From IMG/VR virus record IMGVR_UViG_3300014838_000079, positions 1 through 24,182 of that record: a stretch of 24,182 nt of DNA; one strand, given 5' to 3'. The DNA comes from a virus. Below the pieces are notes generated by a model. The model was not told the origin of the DNA. It did no database searches and worked only from the letters and a program-made list of their open reading frames with translations. Positions 6,303-13,715 of this stretch are shown piece after piece; the stretch's first letter is position 1, and each line of letters begins with the position of its first letter. The position numbers and the translations under genes were made by a program.

Positions 6303-6858
6303 ACTAATCGATGATCTTGAATCCATTCCAGAAATGTTTACTTCAGGCTATCGAGGTATCTTACTCATTAAGCGCAATAAAGATGGCGAAGAAGGTAATG
6401 CGCAAAGGAAATCACTCAAGCGTATCTCTAAGAATACTGAAGAGTGGAGAGAATGCATCATGGAGTTATACAATATCCAACAGACAAGCCACCAAGGGCA
6501 TCGCATCTATTCTTCAGTCAATGAAAGAGATGTAACTAAAGCCATACATGAGTTCAAACGCCGACAACTTGAAATGGACTATGGGAATCTCTATGAGTTA
6601 AACTCATTCTATTGTGATATCAAAAACCGTTTCTTCAGCTGCTTGATGAATCCTAGTTGCAGAGCGCAAAATAACTTCCTGATAGATTGCGATACCGAGC
6701 AAGAATATGAGTACGCCAAATTGCAACTAAGAAACACGAGGCATATGCTCATGGAATATAAAACTAAGAATGGCTATCACATAATAACTCTTCCATTCAA
6801 TCCGACTGAATTTGGTAATATGCAGATTAAAAAAGATGAACTAATGTTTATAGGATGA
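6295..6858 (+). CDS. Possible primase-polymerase (AEP)-like fragment
   Basis: 187 aa. The C-terminal half has FLIDCDTE (residues 128-135), then KNGYHIITLPFNP (158-170). An h-h-D-h-D strand followed by an s-x-H strand is the catalytic arrangement of archaeo-eukaryotic-type primases, but the protein is shorter than these enzymes and a third acidic motif is not obvious. RIYSSVNERDVTKAIHEFKR precedes the core. It may be an inactive or repurposed relative, or an unrelated fold. The next gene begins 7 bp downstream. Confidence 0.3.
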   Translation: MNKLIDDLESIPEMFTSGYRGILLIKRNKDGEEGNAQRKSLKRISKNTEEWRECIMELYNIQQTSHQGHRIYSSVNERDVTKAIHEFKRRQLEMDYGNLYELNSFYCDIKNRFFSCLMNPSCRAQNNFLIDCDTEQEYEYAKLQLRNTRHMLMEYKTKNGYHIITLPFNPTEFGNMQIKKDELMFIG

Positions 6859-6865
6859 TTTAATT

Positions 6866-7192
6866 ATGAAAGATGAACAGGGCCTAAGGTTTTTACTCGA
6901 TGATGATAAAAAGGCCGCAAACTTTATCTATCGATCCCCAAGCCCAGCTACTCTTAAAGCGCAAAAAGCCACACTGGCTGTTAAATTTGCTCAAAATGTA
7001 TATTTCCTTGATCCTTGGGGAATAATGCTCATAGGAAGAAGCCGATTAGGTCGAATTTTATTTAAGTTAAGACATCCATATGCTTATTCTAAGAGATGGT
7101 TATGGAAATTAAAAAATAGAATAAGAAGAATCTTTATCAAAGACCGGCCTATTCAATGTCGTTTAAGAAATGGTAAGAATGAACAGTTATAA
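6866..7192 (+). CDS. Basic hypothetical protein, 108 aa
   Basis: 108 aa. The N-terminal third is acidic (RFLLDDDKKAANF). The C-terminal half is strongly basic and hydrophobic (SRLGRILFKLRHPYAYSKRW, then KLKNRIRRIFIKDRP), suggesting membrane-surface or nucleic-acid contact. No transmembrane span is clear and no family is recognised. It overlaps the next small gene. Confidence 0.4.
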   Translation: MKDEQGLRFLLDDDKKAANFIYRSPSPATLKAQKATLAVKFAQNVYFLDPWGIMLIGRSRLGRILFKLRHPYAYSKRWLWKLKNRIRRIFIKDRPIQCRLRNGKNEQL

Positions 7193-7403
7193 GATCGAGT
7201 ATAGAATTGAAATTTGTGATTTCGGGATTCTAATATTTAACCCGATTCCAGTCGGTGATTTAAAAGCGATTATTAAATTAGGAAAATTATATAAGTGCGA
7301 TATATTCGATGCTCTTTTATCTAATCACCTTGGAGCCAGTTTTTGTCTTATAAGTAGAAAAAATAGTGCTATGATGCGGAAGAAACTGGGGCTTTCCCAA
7401 TAA
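7179..7403 (+). CDS. Hypothetical protein, 74 aa
   Basis: 74 aa from the ATG at 7179; an ATG at 7170 would add three residues, and neither has a clear ribosome-binding site. The first half reads as alternating beta-strand residues (YKIEYRIEICDFGILIFNPI), followed by a helix (DLKAIIKLGKLYK). It ends on the start base of the membrane protein at 7403. No family is recognised. Confidence 0.4.
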   Translation: MNSYKIEYRIEICDFGILIFNPIPVGDLKAIIKLGKLYKCDIFDALLSNHLGASFCLISRKNSAMMRKKLGLSQ

Positions 7404-7630
7404 TGGGAGAATTAACCGATCTTATCTTCACTTTGTTAGGCAAAATAGGTCGTTGGTTCAATGTAAGAGGTCAAAGAATTTGTTTCATCTTCTGGGCAAT
7501 ATGTCTAGTTTATTGGATAGCAAGAAATTACACTATGGATTTATATGTTCAGACAGGTGGCTGTTTATTTAGCCTTGGCTTACATTTGTATGGCTGGTGG
7601 AATTGGAAAGACAAAGGAATCGGAAAATGA
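7403..7630 (+). CDS. Small two-span membrane protein (PnuC-like)
   Basis: 75 aa. Two hydrophobic segments (about residues 27-43, CFIFWAICLVYWIARNY, and 50-67, VQTGGCLFSLGLHLYGWW) flank a short loop. The pattern of FNVR..R.C, W..N, then LYGWWNWKDKGI near the C-terminus resembles one repeat of PnuC-type vitamin transporters and many phage-encoded short relatives. A single repeat could act only as an oligomer, so transport is speculative. It overlaps the neighbouring starts and stops (ATGA at 7627). Confidence 0.4.
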   Translation: MGELTDLIFTLLGKIGRWFNVRGQRICFIFWAICLVYWIARNYTMDLYVQTGGCLFSLGLHLYGWWNWKDKGIGK

Positions 7631-7869
7631 AGACATGGTGTGATTATTGCAACCCAAGGCATTTTGTTATTTACGGCTTTTGTCGAAACTGTAAGCGAAG
7701 ATGCGAATGCCCTCTATTCGACTCTAGAGGCACTATGACTCAAATTGAATATGACGAATATAAACTAAAGTGGTATAGAGAAAAATCCGATTTGATTTCT
7801 GATGCAATAATCCGATGTTCAGGTGGTATGGAAACTATGGATGAAGGAAGGAATTTTTATAATGAATAA
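7627..7869 (+). CDS. Zinc-ribbon hypothetical protein
   Basis: 80 aa from the ATG at 7627, which overlaps the preceding stop; a longer start at 7597 would read 10 extra residues through the membrane-protein gene. Residues 5-32 contain CDYC, CRNCKRRCECP: six cysteines that could bind one or two zinc ions. The rest is a helical region (QIEYDEYKLKWYREKSDLI). Function unknown; small zinc proteins recur in this operon. Confidence 0.45.
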   Translation: MKTWCDYCNPRHFVIYGFCRNCKRRCECPLFDSRGTMTQIEYDEYKLKWYREKSDLISDAIIRCSGGMETMDEGRNFYNE

Positions 7870-7881
7870 CAAGGATTTTAT

Positions 7882-8178
7882 ATGACAGAAGAACAAGTGC
7901 CAATAGAAGCACAAACCCAAGTGCACGAAATTACAGGTGATTCAGGAAATTGCCAACTTGAGAAACCACCTAAAATTGCTCGTAAAAGAGATATCTTTCG
8001 CTTCAATGGAGAGAAACCTACAGCCATTAACCTGGAGCATGTGACGCATATGGCGCTGGAAGGTAAAAAAATCCATTTCAACTTCTATTCAACTACAATT
8101 TATGTTGAATTGGAAAGCGAAACCGTAGCGAATTCACTTTTCGATATTTTATTAAAATGCTGGTCAGGGGATTTATAA
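7882..8178 (+). CDS. Hypothetical protein, 98 aa
   Basis: 98 aa, with AAGGAT 7 nt upstream of the ATG. Residues 45-98 look like a small alpha/beta domain: AINLEHVTHMALEGKKIHFNF, then TTIYVELESETVANSLFDIL. This strand-strand-strand-helix layout is common in small phage proteins but has no role I can name. The N-terminal 35 residues are polar and probably disordered. Its last bases overlap the alternative start of the next gene. Confidence 0.5.
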   Translation: MTEEQVPIEAQTQVHEITGDSGNCQLEKPPKIARKRDIFRFNGEKPTAINLEHVTHMALEGKKIHFNFYSTTIYVELESETVANSLFDILLKCWSGDL

Positions 8179-8183
8179 TCACT

Positions 8184-8636
8184 ATGTTTTTTACTGTTAG
8201 AAAAGAAATCGAAGGCATCAAAGAATGGATGGATCGCTTAACTGATCTTTTGCTACGAATAGATACTAGAGTTGAAAATCTTTTAATTCTTGCTCAGAAT
8301 AAATCTGATGCAACTAAAGTAGCACAAGATATTAATGAAACTTTGAAAGAGACATTTGATCTAGATAACGAGGTCAGTTCTATTAACAGGATTCATGAAA
8401 AATTAGATGAATTACGATATGACTGGGGAAGATGTAAACAAGTTTCTTTGGCTGAAAAGACTCTGGAAAAATTTGAAGACTACATGAAGAATATAGATAA
8501 GCTCAATGCAATGATTAATGAATTCAAAGGCTGTGTCTTTATTGCCAGGAGCGCTTTGAATGAGCGTAAGCAACTTGATAATCCTGAGAAAAAGAAATCT
8601 CCACAGAAGAAGAAACCTGTCATTAAGAAGAAGTAG
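8184..8636 (+). CDS. Coiled-coil hypothetical protein with Lys-rich tail
   Basis: 150 aa from the ATG at 8184; a start at 8157 would overlap the preceding gene. It is almost entirely helical with heptad-like spacing (EIEGIKEWMDRLTDLLLRID, INRIHEKLDELRYDWGR) and ends in an extended lysine tail (KKKSPQKKKPVIKKK). A role in binding DNA or another virion protein is possible. Its 3' end converges with the antisense gene at 8623 and overlaps it by 14 bp. Confidence 0.5.
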   Translation: MFFTVRKEIEGIKEWMDRLTDLLLRIDTRVENLLILAQNKSDATKVAQDINETLKETFDLDNEVSSINRIHEKLDELRYDWGRCKQVSLAEKTLEKFEDYMKNIDKLNAMINEFKGCVFIARSALNERKQLDNPEKKKSPQKKKPVIKKK

Positions 8637-8898
8637 AAGAAGTTGATTGATCGGGGCCTTTGATTTGTATATTTTTAATTGCAAAATCAAAGGTTTCCAT
8701 AAAGATATTTCTATAAAGTAAAGCATCTTCCATAGTTTTACATTGAACTAATATACAATTAATTGACGCACTAATTAGAGCTGACATGGCCAAGACGAGG
8801 TCATTGTCTTTAAGCACTTCCGAAATATGTCCTTCAATTTTACGCGTCATTTCTGTCACATCTAATAGATCGTCTTGAGATAGAGGTATTTGTTCCAT
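8623..8898 (-). CDS. Antisense helical hypothetical protein
   Basis: 91 aa on the minus strand, ATG at 8898 with AAGGAA 11 nt upstream. It is helical (LSQDDLLDVTEMTRKIEGHI, LAMSALISASINCILVQC) and ends in a Ser/Thr tail encoded by the same bases as the neighbour's Lys tail. Convergent overlap with the upstream gene and divergence from portal make it a single-gene antisense insert in the late operon. A weak promoter-like pair (TTAACT, 18 nt, TTTAAT) lies upstream. No family is recognised. Confidence 0.5.
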   Translation of the reverse strand: MEQIPLSQDDLLDVTEMTRKIEGHISEVLKDNDLVLAMSALISASINCILVQCKTMEDALLYRNIFMETFDFAIKNIQIKGPDQSTSSTSS

Positions 8899-8969
8899 GG
8901 ATGGATTAGTTCCTTGCCTAAATTAAATTTTATCCTACAGGATCAAGTTAAAAATATCCATGGTGAAAG

Positions 8970-10985
8970 ATGCGCAACAATGACCCTATTTTCTGGCCAG
9001 AAGACAGTTTAAATGTCTCTCTTCGTCAGGGCATGGAAAAGAATTATAGCGATAGCATTAATATTCTACAAACACAATGGTATCAAGCCGATCTAAATCA
9101 AAGATTCACGATAAATGATCAAGAAGTTTGGGGTTTAATCTTTCCAGGTGTTGCGACTTATAGACGCAAAATCTGGAATTTCAACATCATGAATCCGATA
9201 TCTGAAGCGATATCAGGACAGCAAAGACAAACACGAAAAAGCTCCGCCGTCATTCCTATTCATAATGGAATGCAAAAGACTGCTGATCAGCTCACAAAGT
9301 GCCTCTATCATAATCATAAAGAAGGATTCCATCAGACATTTAGTGATGCATTTCAACTTGGAGCCATCATTCAGGGTTTAGGATTCATGTATATGTATGG
9401 TGATAGTACAAAAGATCCTATCAGTCCAAATCCGGTTTGGCGATATGTAGATATGAAGTCGTGCCTCTTTGATCCATATTTTCGCAAAAAAGACATGAGT
9501 GACGCAAGATTTTGGTGGGTAAGGACTTTCTTTGATGCTCAAGAAGCCGCTCTTATGTATCCGCAATTTGGCGACGAAATTCTCTCTCTTCCTAAAGGTA
9601 CTTATCGCGATGACAAATTCTACTACATGCCCGAAGTCTACCAAATCCAATTTCCAAATTTGATAGCTTTTGATGAATACTGGTATTTGACAAGCAGAGA
9701 AGCCACATTCCTAGTCGATAAAAAAACAGAAGAATGTCAAGAATTCCAAGGAACCAAAGATCAGCTAAAAGAGATTATGCAGGCTTTCAAAGGAAAGTTA
9801 ACTACAATTAAAAAGCAGGTTCCTACAGTACGCAGAAGCATTATTTTAAATGATAGAGTCATTGTAGATGAACCTAACCCCTACGGCATGGATCGCTACC
9901 CCGTGGTGCCGATGCTCGCTTTCTTCACTGCGGATACTCCATACTACGCATACAAGTTCAATAGCCCGATGACTATGCTCAGAGATTGTCAATATCTTTT
10001 GAATCGTTTGAAGGTTTCCAATCTCGAAATCCTCGATGCTCAACAGCAAGGCTTGAAGGTCAAAAAAGGCGCTCTTGTTACTCCAGATGATGCTCTAAAT
10101 TCAGGCCATGGTCGAGTTCTATCTATTGATCCCGACTTCTCCATGGATGACGTTCAGCCAATGCCGATTGTGCCTCCTTCTCCGGTCATGTTGCAAATGG
10201 AAGAGATGCTCAAGGGTATCTTTTTCAATATCGCCGGTATAGATCCTAATGCCATGGGCATGGATATCGATGACAAAGCCGGGATCATTACAATGATGAG
10301 ACAAGCTGCTACAGCTCGAAACCTTCAGAGGCTTTTTGATCAAGCCGATGAATCGCAAAGAATATGCGCGGAGATAGAAGTAGAATATATCCAAAAGAAT
10401 TGGACATATGGAAAAGTTCGTCAAGTCATCGGTGAAGAGCCTACAGCTGAATTCGATAGCAAAATCTTCTTTAAATATGGCTGCAAGGTTGTTCAAGCAG
10501 CATTAACAGAAACACAACAACAATTAGAATTAGCTCAGTTACTTCACTTCCAGCAATTATATCCTGATTTGACTCCTCCAGATGAAATCCTTGAATGCCT
10601 AACGATACAGAATAAAGATCGCATCATGGAAAAAGTCATGGCGCGTCAGAAAGCACAGCAAGAACAGCAACAGAAAATGGAAGAGTTGCAAATGCAGCAA
10701 ATCCAAATCGATAATATGACTAAGGTTGCCTACGCACATAGTCAGGAAGGTCTTGCTAAAGAGCGTGTTGCTAAGATCCAGACAGACAGTGCGGTTGCTC
10801 AAGATAAGTTACGTCGCGCTCATCAAGAAGATACGGCGAGCTTACTCAATGTTGTTAAAGCACTCAAAGAATTGAAAGGTATGGATTTAGATCATCTGCT
10901 GACACAAGTTCAAATTCTGAATGAGATAAGTCCTGTTGCAAATCCAGAGAAGGAAGTAGTTGCAAATAATCAAAATGTTGCATGA
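8970..10985 (+). CDS. Portal protein, P22-type
   Basis: 671 aa, with GGTGAAAG just upstream of the ATG. The portal is the dodecameric ring at the capsid vertex through which DNA enters and leaves. Typical signs are the length, an N-terminal region with WYQADLNQRFTINDQEVWGL and MNPISEAISGQQRQTRKSS, a central block with YVDMKSCLFDPYFRKKDMSD, and then DRYPVVPMLAFF. The segment IFFNIAGIDPNAMG is followed by a long helix. The C-terminal 130 residues are a Gln-rich coiled coil (QQEQQQKMEELQMQQIQID), like the portal barrel. Its position after terL fits podoviruses. Confidence 0.85.
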   Translation: MRNNDPIFWPEDSLNVSLRQGMEKNYSDSINILQTQWYQADLNQRFTINDQEVWGLIFPGVATYRRKIWNFNIMNPISEAISGQQRQTRKSSAVIPIHNGMQKTADQLTKCLYHNHKEGFHQTFSDAFQLGAIIQGLGFMYMYGDSTKDPISPNPVWRYVDMKSCLFDPYFRKKDMSDARFWWVRTFFDAQEAALMYPQFGDEILSLPKGTYRDDKFYYMPEVYQIQFPNLIAFDEYWYLTSREATFLVDKKTEECQEFQGTKDQLKEIMQAFKGKLTTIKKQVPTVRRSIILNDRVIVDEPNPYGMDRYPVVPMLAFFTADTPYYAYKFNSPMTMLRDCQYLLNRLKVSNLEILDAQQQGLKVKKGALVTPDDALNSGHGRVLSIDPDFSMDDVQPMPIVPPSPVMLQMEEMLKGIFFNIAGIDPNAMGMDIDDKAGIITMMRQAATARNLQRLFDQADESQRICAEIEVEYIQKNWTYGKVRQVIGEEPTAEFDSKIFFKYGCKVVQAALTETQQQLELAQLLHFQQLYPDLTPPDEILECLTIQNKDRIMEKVMARQKAQQEQQQKMEELQMQQIQIDNMTKVAYAHSQEGLAKERVAKIQTDSAVAQDKLRRAHQEDTASLLNVVKALKELKGMDLDHLLTQVQILNEISPVANPEKEVVANNQNVA

Positions 10986-11022
10986 AAGTTAAATTAAAGA
11001 TAACTAATTAAAGGAGCTTATT

Positions 11023-11316
11023 ATGGCTAAGAATTATGGTGGTCGTTCTGAAAAAGGTCAGGGGGGTTACAAAAGTCCTGGTGAAAAAGGGACAGCAGGA
11101 TCAAGAAATGGTGGTATGCCCAACGGGGACATGGCTATGGCCGGTCTTAATCAAGGCGATATGAACCCAAGAATTAAAGATTATCAAAAACCAAGTAAAG
11201 ACTTTTCTCAAGAAGGCTTTAGCAAGACTTTGGATTACATCGAGCGTCAAGATAAATTCCAAGGCGCAGAAGCTTCAGCTGTTGAGAAACAGGCTTATCA
11301 TGGGAGATATTCTTAA
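11023..11316 (+). CDS. Gly-rich hypothetical protein, 97 aa
   Basis: 97 aa, with a strong AAAGGAG 9 nt upstream. The N-terminal 45 residues are Gly/Lys/Asn-rich and look disordered (YGGRSEKGQGGYKSPGEKG). The C-terminal part is more ordered (SKTLDYIERQDKFQGAEASA). Small proteins of this kind often follow portal in podoviruses and may be minor virion components. Role not known. Confidence 0.5.
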   Translation: MAKNYGGRSEKGQGGYKSPGEKGTAGSRNGGMPNGDMAMAGLNQGDMNPRIKDYQKPSKDFSQEGFSKTLDYIERQDKFQGAEASAVEKQAYHGRYS

Positions 11317-11318
11317 TC

Positions 11319-11519
11319 ATGGCTAAATCATCATCATCATCGTCTTCATCCTCGAAAGATAGGCCAGGTGGTATAGAAATCCAAAGAGGGCCAATTTCTA
11401 TGGATGAGCAATATTCTATGGCGTTTCCTAGAGAACCCGAAAGAACGCGCGAAGATATGCAAAATCTACAAGATAGACGCTCTGGGATGACTCTGACAAA
11501 GCATGAGCCTAAAAGATAA
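11319..11519 (+). CDS. Poly-Ser hypothetical protein, 66 aa
   Basis: 66 aa, starting two bases after the preceding stop. Residues 4-12 are nine serines encoded mainly by TCA/TCG/TCT repeats, a short coding microsatellite. The remainder is polar, with PREPERTREDMQNLQDRRSG. It is probably disordered, no family is recognised, and it is the last gene before the noncoding stretch at 11.52-11.77 kb. Confidence 0.4.
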   Translation: MAKSSSSSSSSSKDRPGGIEIQRGPISMDEQYSMAFPREPERTREDMQNLQDRRSGMTLTKHEPKR

Positions 11520-11548
11520 TAATATTAACAATGATTTGCTCATTTACC

Positions 11549-11596
11549 AAGCGTAACTTGAGTTTGGGGTACGCTTAAAACGCGTTGCCCCCTTTA
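11549..11596 (+). other. Pair of mutually exclusive hairpins
   Basis: AAGCGTA (11549-11555) pairs perfectly with TACGCTT (11570-11576) across a 14-nt loop. The same 3' strand can instead pair downstream, with GGGG and CGC meeting GCG and CCCC around 11566-11591. No U-run follows, so neither form is a standard terminator. It lies in the noncoding gap between the poly-Ser gene and the tRNA-like element. Confidence 0.35.
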
Positions 11597-11605
11597 CCGC
11601 ATCAT

Positions 11606-11697
11606 GGCATATTAGCTCAGCAGCAGAGCGCTTTGTTCCACTGTGATTGATATCTAGTTCCGCAAAGAGGTCGATAGTGCTAGTCTATCATATGCCA
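11606..11697 (+). tRNA. tRNA-like element with 27-nt anticodon loop
   Basis: The cloverleaf is complete apart from the anticodon loop. The acceptor GGCATAT (11606-11612) pairs with ATATGCC (11690-11696), with A11697 as discriminator. The D stem is GCTC/GAGC with a 7-nt loop. The anticodon stem is CTTTG (11631-11635)/CAAAG (11663-11667), followed by a 5-nt variable region. The T stem is GATAG/CTATC (11673-11689) with a 7-nt loop TGCTAGT. The anticodon loop is 27 nt (11636-11662) instead of 7. Read from the 5' side, the anticodon would be CCA (Trp). The T loop has G where T55 is normal, the D loop lacks GG, and no CCA end is encoded. A degenerate tRNA, a tRNA mimic or an attachment-site remnant are all possible. 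Confidence 0.5.
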
Positions 11698-11709
11698 TAC
11701 AATTTCTAT

Positions 11710-11738
11710 TTGACCGAATTGTTTCCTCTATGTACTTT
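11710..11738 (+). promoter_or_regulatory. Sigma70-like promoter of the accessory island
   Basis: TTGACC (11710-11715) and TACTTT (11733-11738) are 17 nt apart. Transcription would start near 11745, about 25 nt before the ATG at 11770. It lies directly downstream of the tRNA-like element. Confidence 0.45.
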
Positions 11739-11769
11739 GTATTATTAACACATACAGAGTGATTTACAT

Positions 11770-12087
11770 ATGCCAAAACATAAGCAAACTCTTGAACAAG
11801 AAATCAACGAATTCCTGAACTATTGGGATTTGAAACAAATGCAAGATTTCTTTCGTGATATCATTCCCCTCATCGATCTCTATAATATTCCCGAAGAGCA
11901 AGAGGATTGGGTTGAAAAAGCTGTAGGTGAAGACAATGTTTCAAATGTACGATTAATCCGTACAGTTTACCTCATATCCCGAATAGCTGAATTTCATGCA
12001 GGGAAACTTGTAGGCGTTAAAATGAACTTCAAAAACATATATGAGCGTATGGAGAAAGAAGGGACGGTTATTGTTGATGAGCGGTGA
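11770..12087 (+). CDS. Hypothetical helical protein, 105 aa
   Basis: 105 aa, predicted all-alpha and acidic, rich in aromatic residues (EINEFLNYWDLKQMQDFFRD, LIRTVYLISRIAEFHAGKL). No Shine-Dalgarno is clear before the ATG; CAGAG lies about 10 nt upstream. It is the first gene of the island between portal and scaffold and ends inside the start of the next gene. No family is recognised. Confidence 0.5.
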   Translation: MPKHKQTLEQEINEFLNYWDLKQMQDFFRDIIPLIDLYNIPEEQEDWVEKAVGEDNVSNVRLIRTVYLISRIAEFHAGKLVGVKMNFKNIYERMEKEGTVIVDER

Positions 12088-12256
12088 ATGTGATAAATGC
12101 AGCGAACATGCTGTAGATTGTGAATGCCATGATTTAGTTGATCCAAGGAAAAAGAATATGACAACATTAAACGAATATTTAGAAAAACTTAGGAAAGAAT
12201 TACCAGACTTTGTAAAAGCCTCCGACCTAGTAGAGCACTTTAACGAGACTAAATAG
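12077..12256 (+). CDS. Small Cys-motif protein, 59 aa
   Basis: 59 aa from the ATG at 12077, overlapping the previous stop by 11 bp. The N-terminus, MSGECDKCSEHAVDCECHD, has CxxC plus CxC/His for possible zinc binding; the rest is one helix (TLNEYLEKLRKELPDF). An internal ATG at 12158 with AAGGAAAA upstream would give only the helical part. No family is recognised. Confidence 0.4.
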   Translation: MSGECDKCSEHAVDCECHDLVDPRKKNMTTLNEYLEKLRKELPDFVKASDLVEHFNETK

Positions 12257-12273
12257 AAGCATTTGGTTAGGGC

Positions 12274-12558
12274 ATGAATAAACAAAAATGCAGAAGTATG
12301 TCAAATAATTTACTTAAAAAAGGGCAGATTATTAGAACTAATCAATGTTTTTTTTATTGGTGTTTAGGGAAAAAAAATCATAAACTTCAGATGCACCATG
12401 AAGATTATACAAAACCAGATTGGATCATTTGGCTTTGTGGTTCTTGTCATCACAAATACCATGCAGGTTCTATTTTGGGGCCAAAGGATTTAATTTTTAA
12501 CTGGAATTGGAAAAAAAACAAAAAATATAATCCTAAATATTATCATTTATATCAATAA
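12274..12558 (+). CDS. HNH-type zinc protein, putative endonuclease
   Basis: 94 aa. Cys25-x4-Cys30 and Cys55-GS-Cys58 form a zinc site around HHEDYTKPDWIIWLC (41-55) and HHKYH (59-63). This matches a widespread class of short phage proteins with a beta-beta-alpha-metal (HNH) core. They are usually viewed as homing or nicking endonucleases, sometimes needed for terminase function. The C-terminal tail is basic and Tyr-rich. It stands free between genes and does not interrupt a recognisable ORF. Confidence 0.65.
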   Translation: MNKQKCRSMSNNLLKKGQIIRTNQCFFYWCLGKKNHKLQMHHEDYTKPDWIIWLCGSCHHKYHAGSILGPKDLIFNWNWKKNKKYNPKYYHLYQ

Positions 12559-12572
12559 TACAATTAAAAAAT

Positions 12573-12788
12573 ATGGGACTTATGAGTAATAAAAACCTGG
12601 AAAAAAAGATTAAATTTCCTGCTTTTGAAAATAGTGAAGATGTGACTTGGCATATTTGGCATGAATTAAATCATCTTGTATCTGAAATAAATAAACTTAA
12701 TAAAAACCTGAAAAAACTTTCTGAAATTAAAGAAGAGAAATTTAAAATCAAAAGAAGGGAAGGGAAGGGTAATAAGCTCAGTTCTTAG
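12573..12788 (+). CDS. Basic coiled-coil hypothetical protein
   Basis: 71 aa, very rich in Lys, Asn and Glu. The middle is a helix with heptad-like spacing (HELNHLVSEINKLNKNLKKL). The ribosome-binding site is poor for both the first ATG and the one at 12585. Low complexity makes the coding call less certain. It ends 40 bp from the 3' end of the convergent minus-strand gene. Confidence 0.35.
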   Translation: MGLMSNKNLEKKIKFPAFENSEDVTWHIWHELNHLVSEINKLNKNLKKLSEIKEEKFKIKRREGKGNKLSS

Positions 12789-12829
12789 TCTTGAAGATTT
12801 CGATGGAATCGCAGGCGAGCACCATCCTT

Positions 12830-13387
12830 TTAGGGCATCAATAACTTAGTCTTCTTCTGACCGTCAGAACTACCCATGAGCATATCTCCTCGATATAACT
12901 CGTTTTCTATCCAATTTCCATCTTGATCTTTAGTAAATCCAAAATATTCAAGCTGGAGATTTTCCCATCGCTTAATCATTTGAACTCTAGCAGGATCGAA
13001 AAGATCTGGACTCATGAGAATATTCAACATAGCCGATCTATGAGGCAATTCCCAACAGAAGTAGACATCATCATTCGGGAAAACATGAAATACCATTGTA
13101 TCTTGCTCAGGATATGGGCGGTATTTTGTAATCTTCCGAATACGAACCAAACCCCTTTTCATCATCAAGTCATATTTTTCATAAATGGCTAGATAAAAAG
13201 GTTTACCAACAAAATCAGGATGCGACCTTCCGTGCTGAATCGCTTCATTGATATCTACAACTAGATCTTTCTTTATTTCATGACTTACGTCGCCTATTAC
13301 TACGCCTCTCTCGCCATTAATTTGCGCGTCTCTATAAATGGCTCCTGCCGTCTTCCGTGTAGGGTCAATATGTGATTGATTTTCCAT
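12830..13387 (-). CDS. Antisense hypothetical protein, 185 aa
   Basis: 185 aa, minus strand, second gene of a two-gene unit with a 6-bp gap to the first. It has well-mixed composition typical of a folded alpha/beta protein: TAGAIYRDAQINGERGVVIG, HPDFVGKPFYLAIYEKYDLM, then a beta-rich core (MVFHVFPNDDVYFCWELPHR). The end contains ENELYRGDMLMGS. No catalytic motif or family is recognised. It is transcribed against the late operon from its own promoter near 13.73 kb, as phage accessory (moron) genes often are. Confidence 0.6.
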   Translation of the reverse strand: MENQSHIDPTRKTAGAIYRDAQINGERGVVIGDVSHEIKKDLVVDINEAIQHGRSHPDFVGKPFYLAIYEKYDLMMKRGLVRIRKITKYRPYPEQDTMVFHVFPNDDVYFCWELPHRSAMLNILMSPDLFDPARVQMIKRWENLQLEYFGFTKDQDGNWIENELYRGDMLMGSSDGQKKTKLLMP

Positions 13388-13393
13388 AATATA

Positions 13394-13696
13394 CTAATCT
13401 GTCTCCTCTGGAAGCCAGGTGTCCTTATCTCTAATACGCCTAGTCCAGTGATTTTTTAATTGTTTCTCATGACCTTTCTGAGCACATTCTTTTGAACAAA
13501 AAACCGTTCTCTGACGTTTTTTCTCGTTCTCTTTTCTTATTATTTCGTTCTCACAAGTACGACAAATCAAAACTTTCACGTCTCGCTTTTCCGTAATATT
13601 TTCCATCTTTTTACGATAAGCGCAATGAAAACAATATTTATTATTATTTATAAAGTCGTCTTCATTTTTATCTACTTTGCAACTATCGCATATCAT
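13394..13696 (-). CDS. Antisense zinc-finger protein, 100 aa
   Basis: 100 aa from the ATG at 13696. Longer starts exist (TTG at 13804), but a near-consensus promoter lies between them and this ATG, so the short form is favoured. It has two zinc modules: CDSC with CFHC (about residues 3-26) and CRTC with CSKEC (about 47-70), joined by basic helices. The second resembles small FCS or MYM-like knuckles. Probably a nucleic-acid-binding regulator; the function is inferred only from cysteines. It is co-transcribed with the 185-aa gene. Confidence 0.6.
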   Translation of the reverse strand: MICDSCKVDKNEDDFINNNKYCFHCAYRKKMENITEKRDVKVLICRTCENEIIRKENEKKRQRTVFCSKECAQKGHEKQLKNHWTRRIRDKDTWLPEETD

Positions 13697-13715
13697 GTAA
13701 TCACTTTTTATTGGA

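Noticed and set aside
9378-10802. Several minus-strand ORFs opposite the portal gene
   Set aside because: All are antisense shadows of a well-supported portal protein, without ribosome-binding sites.
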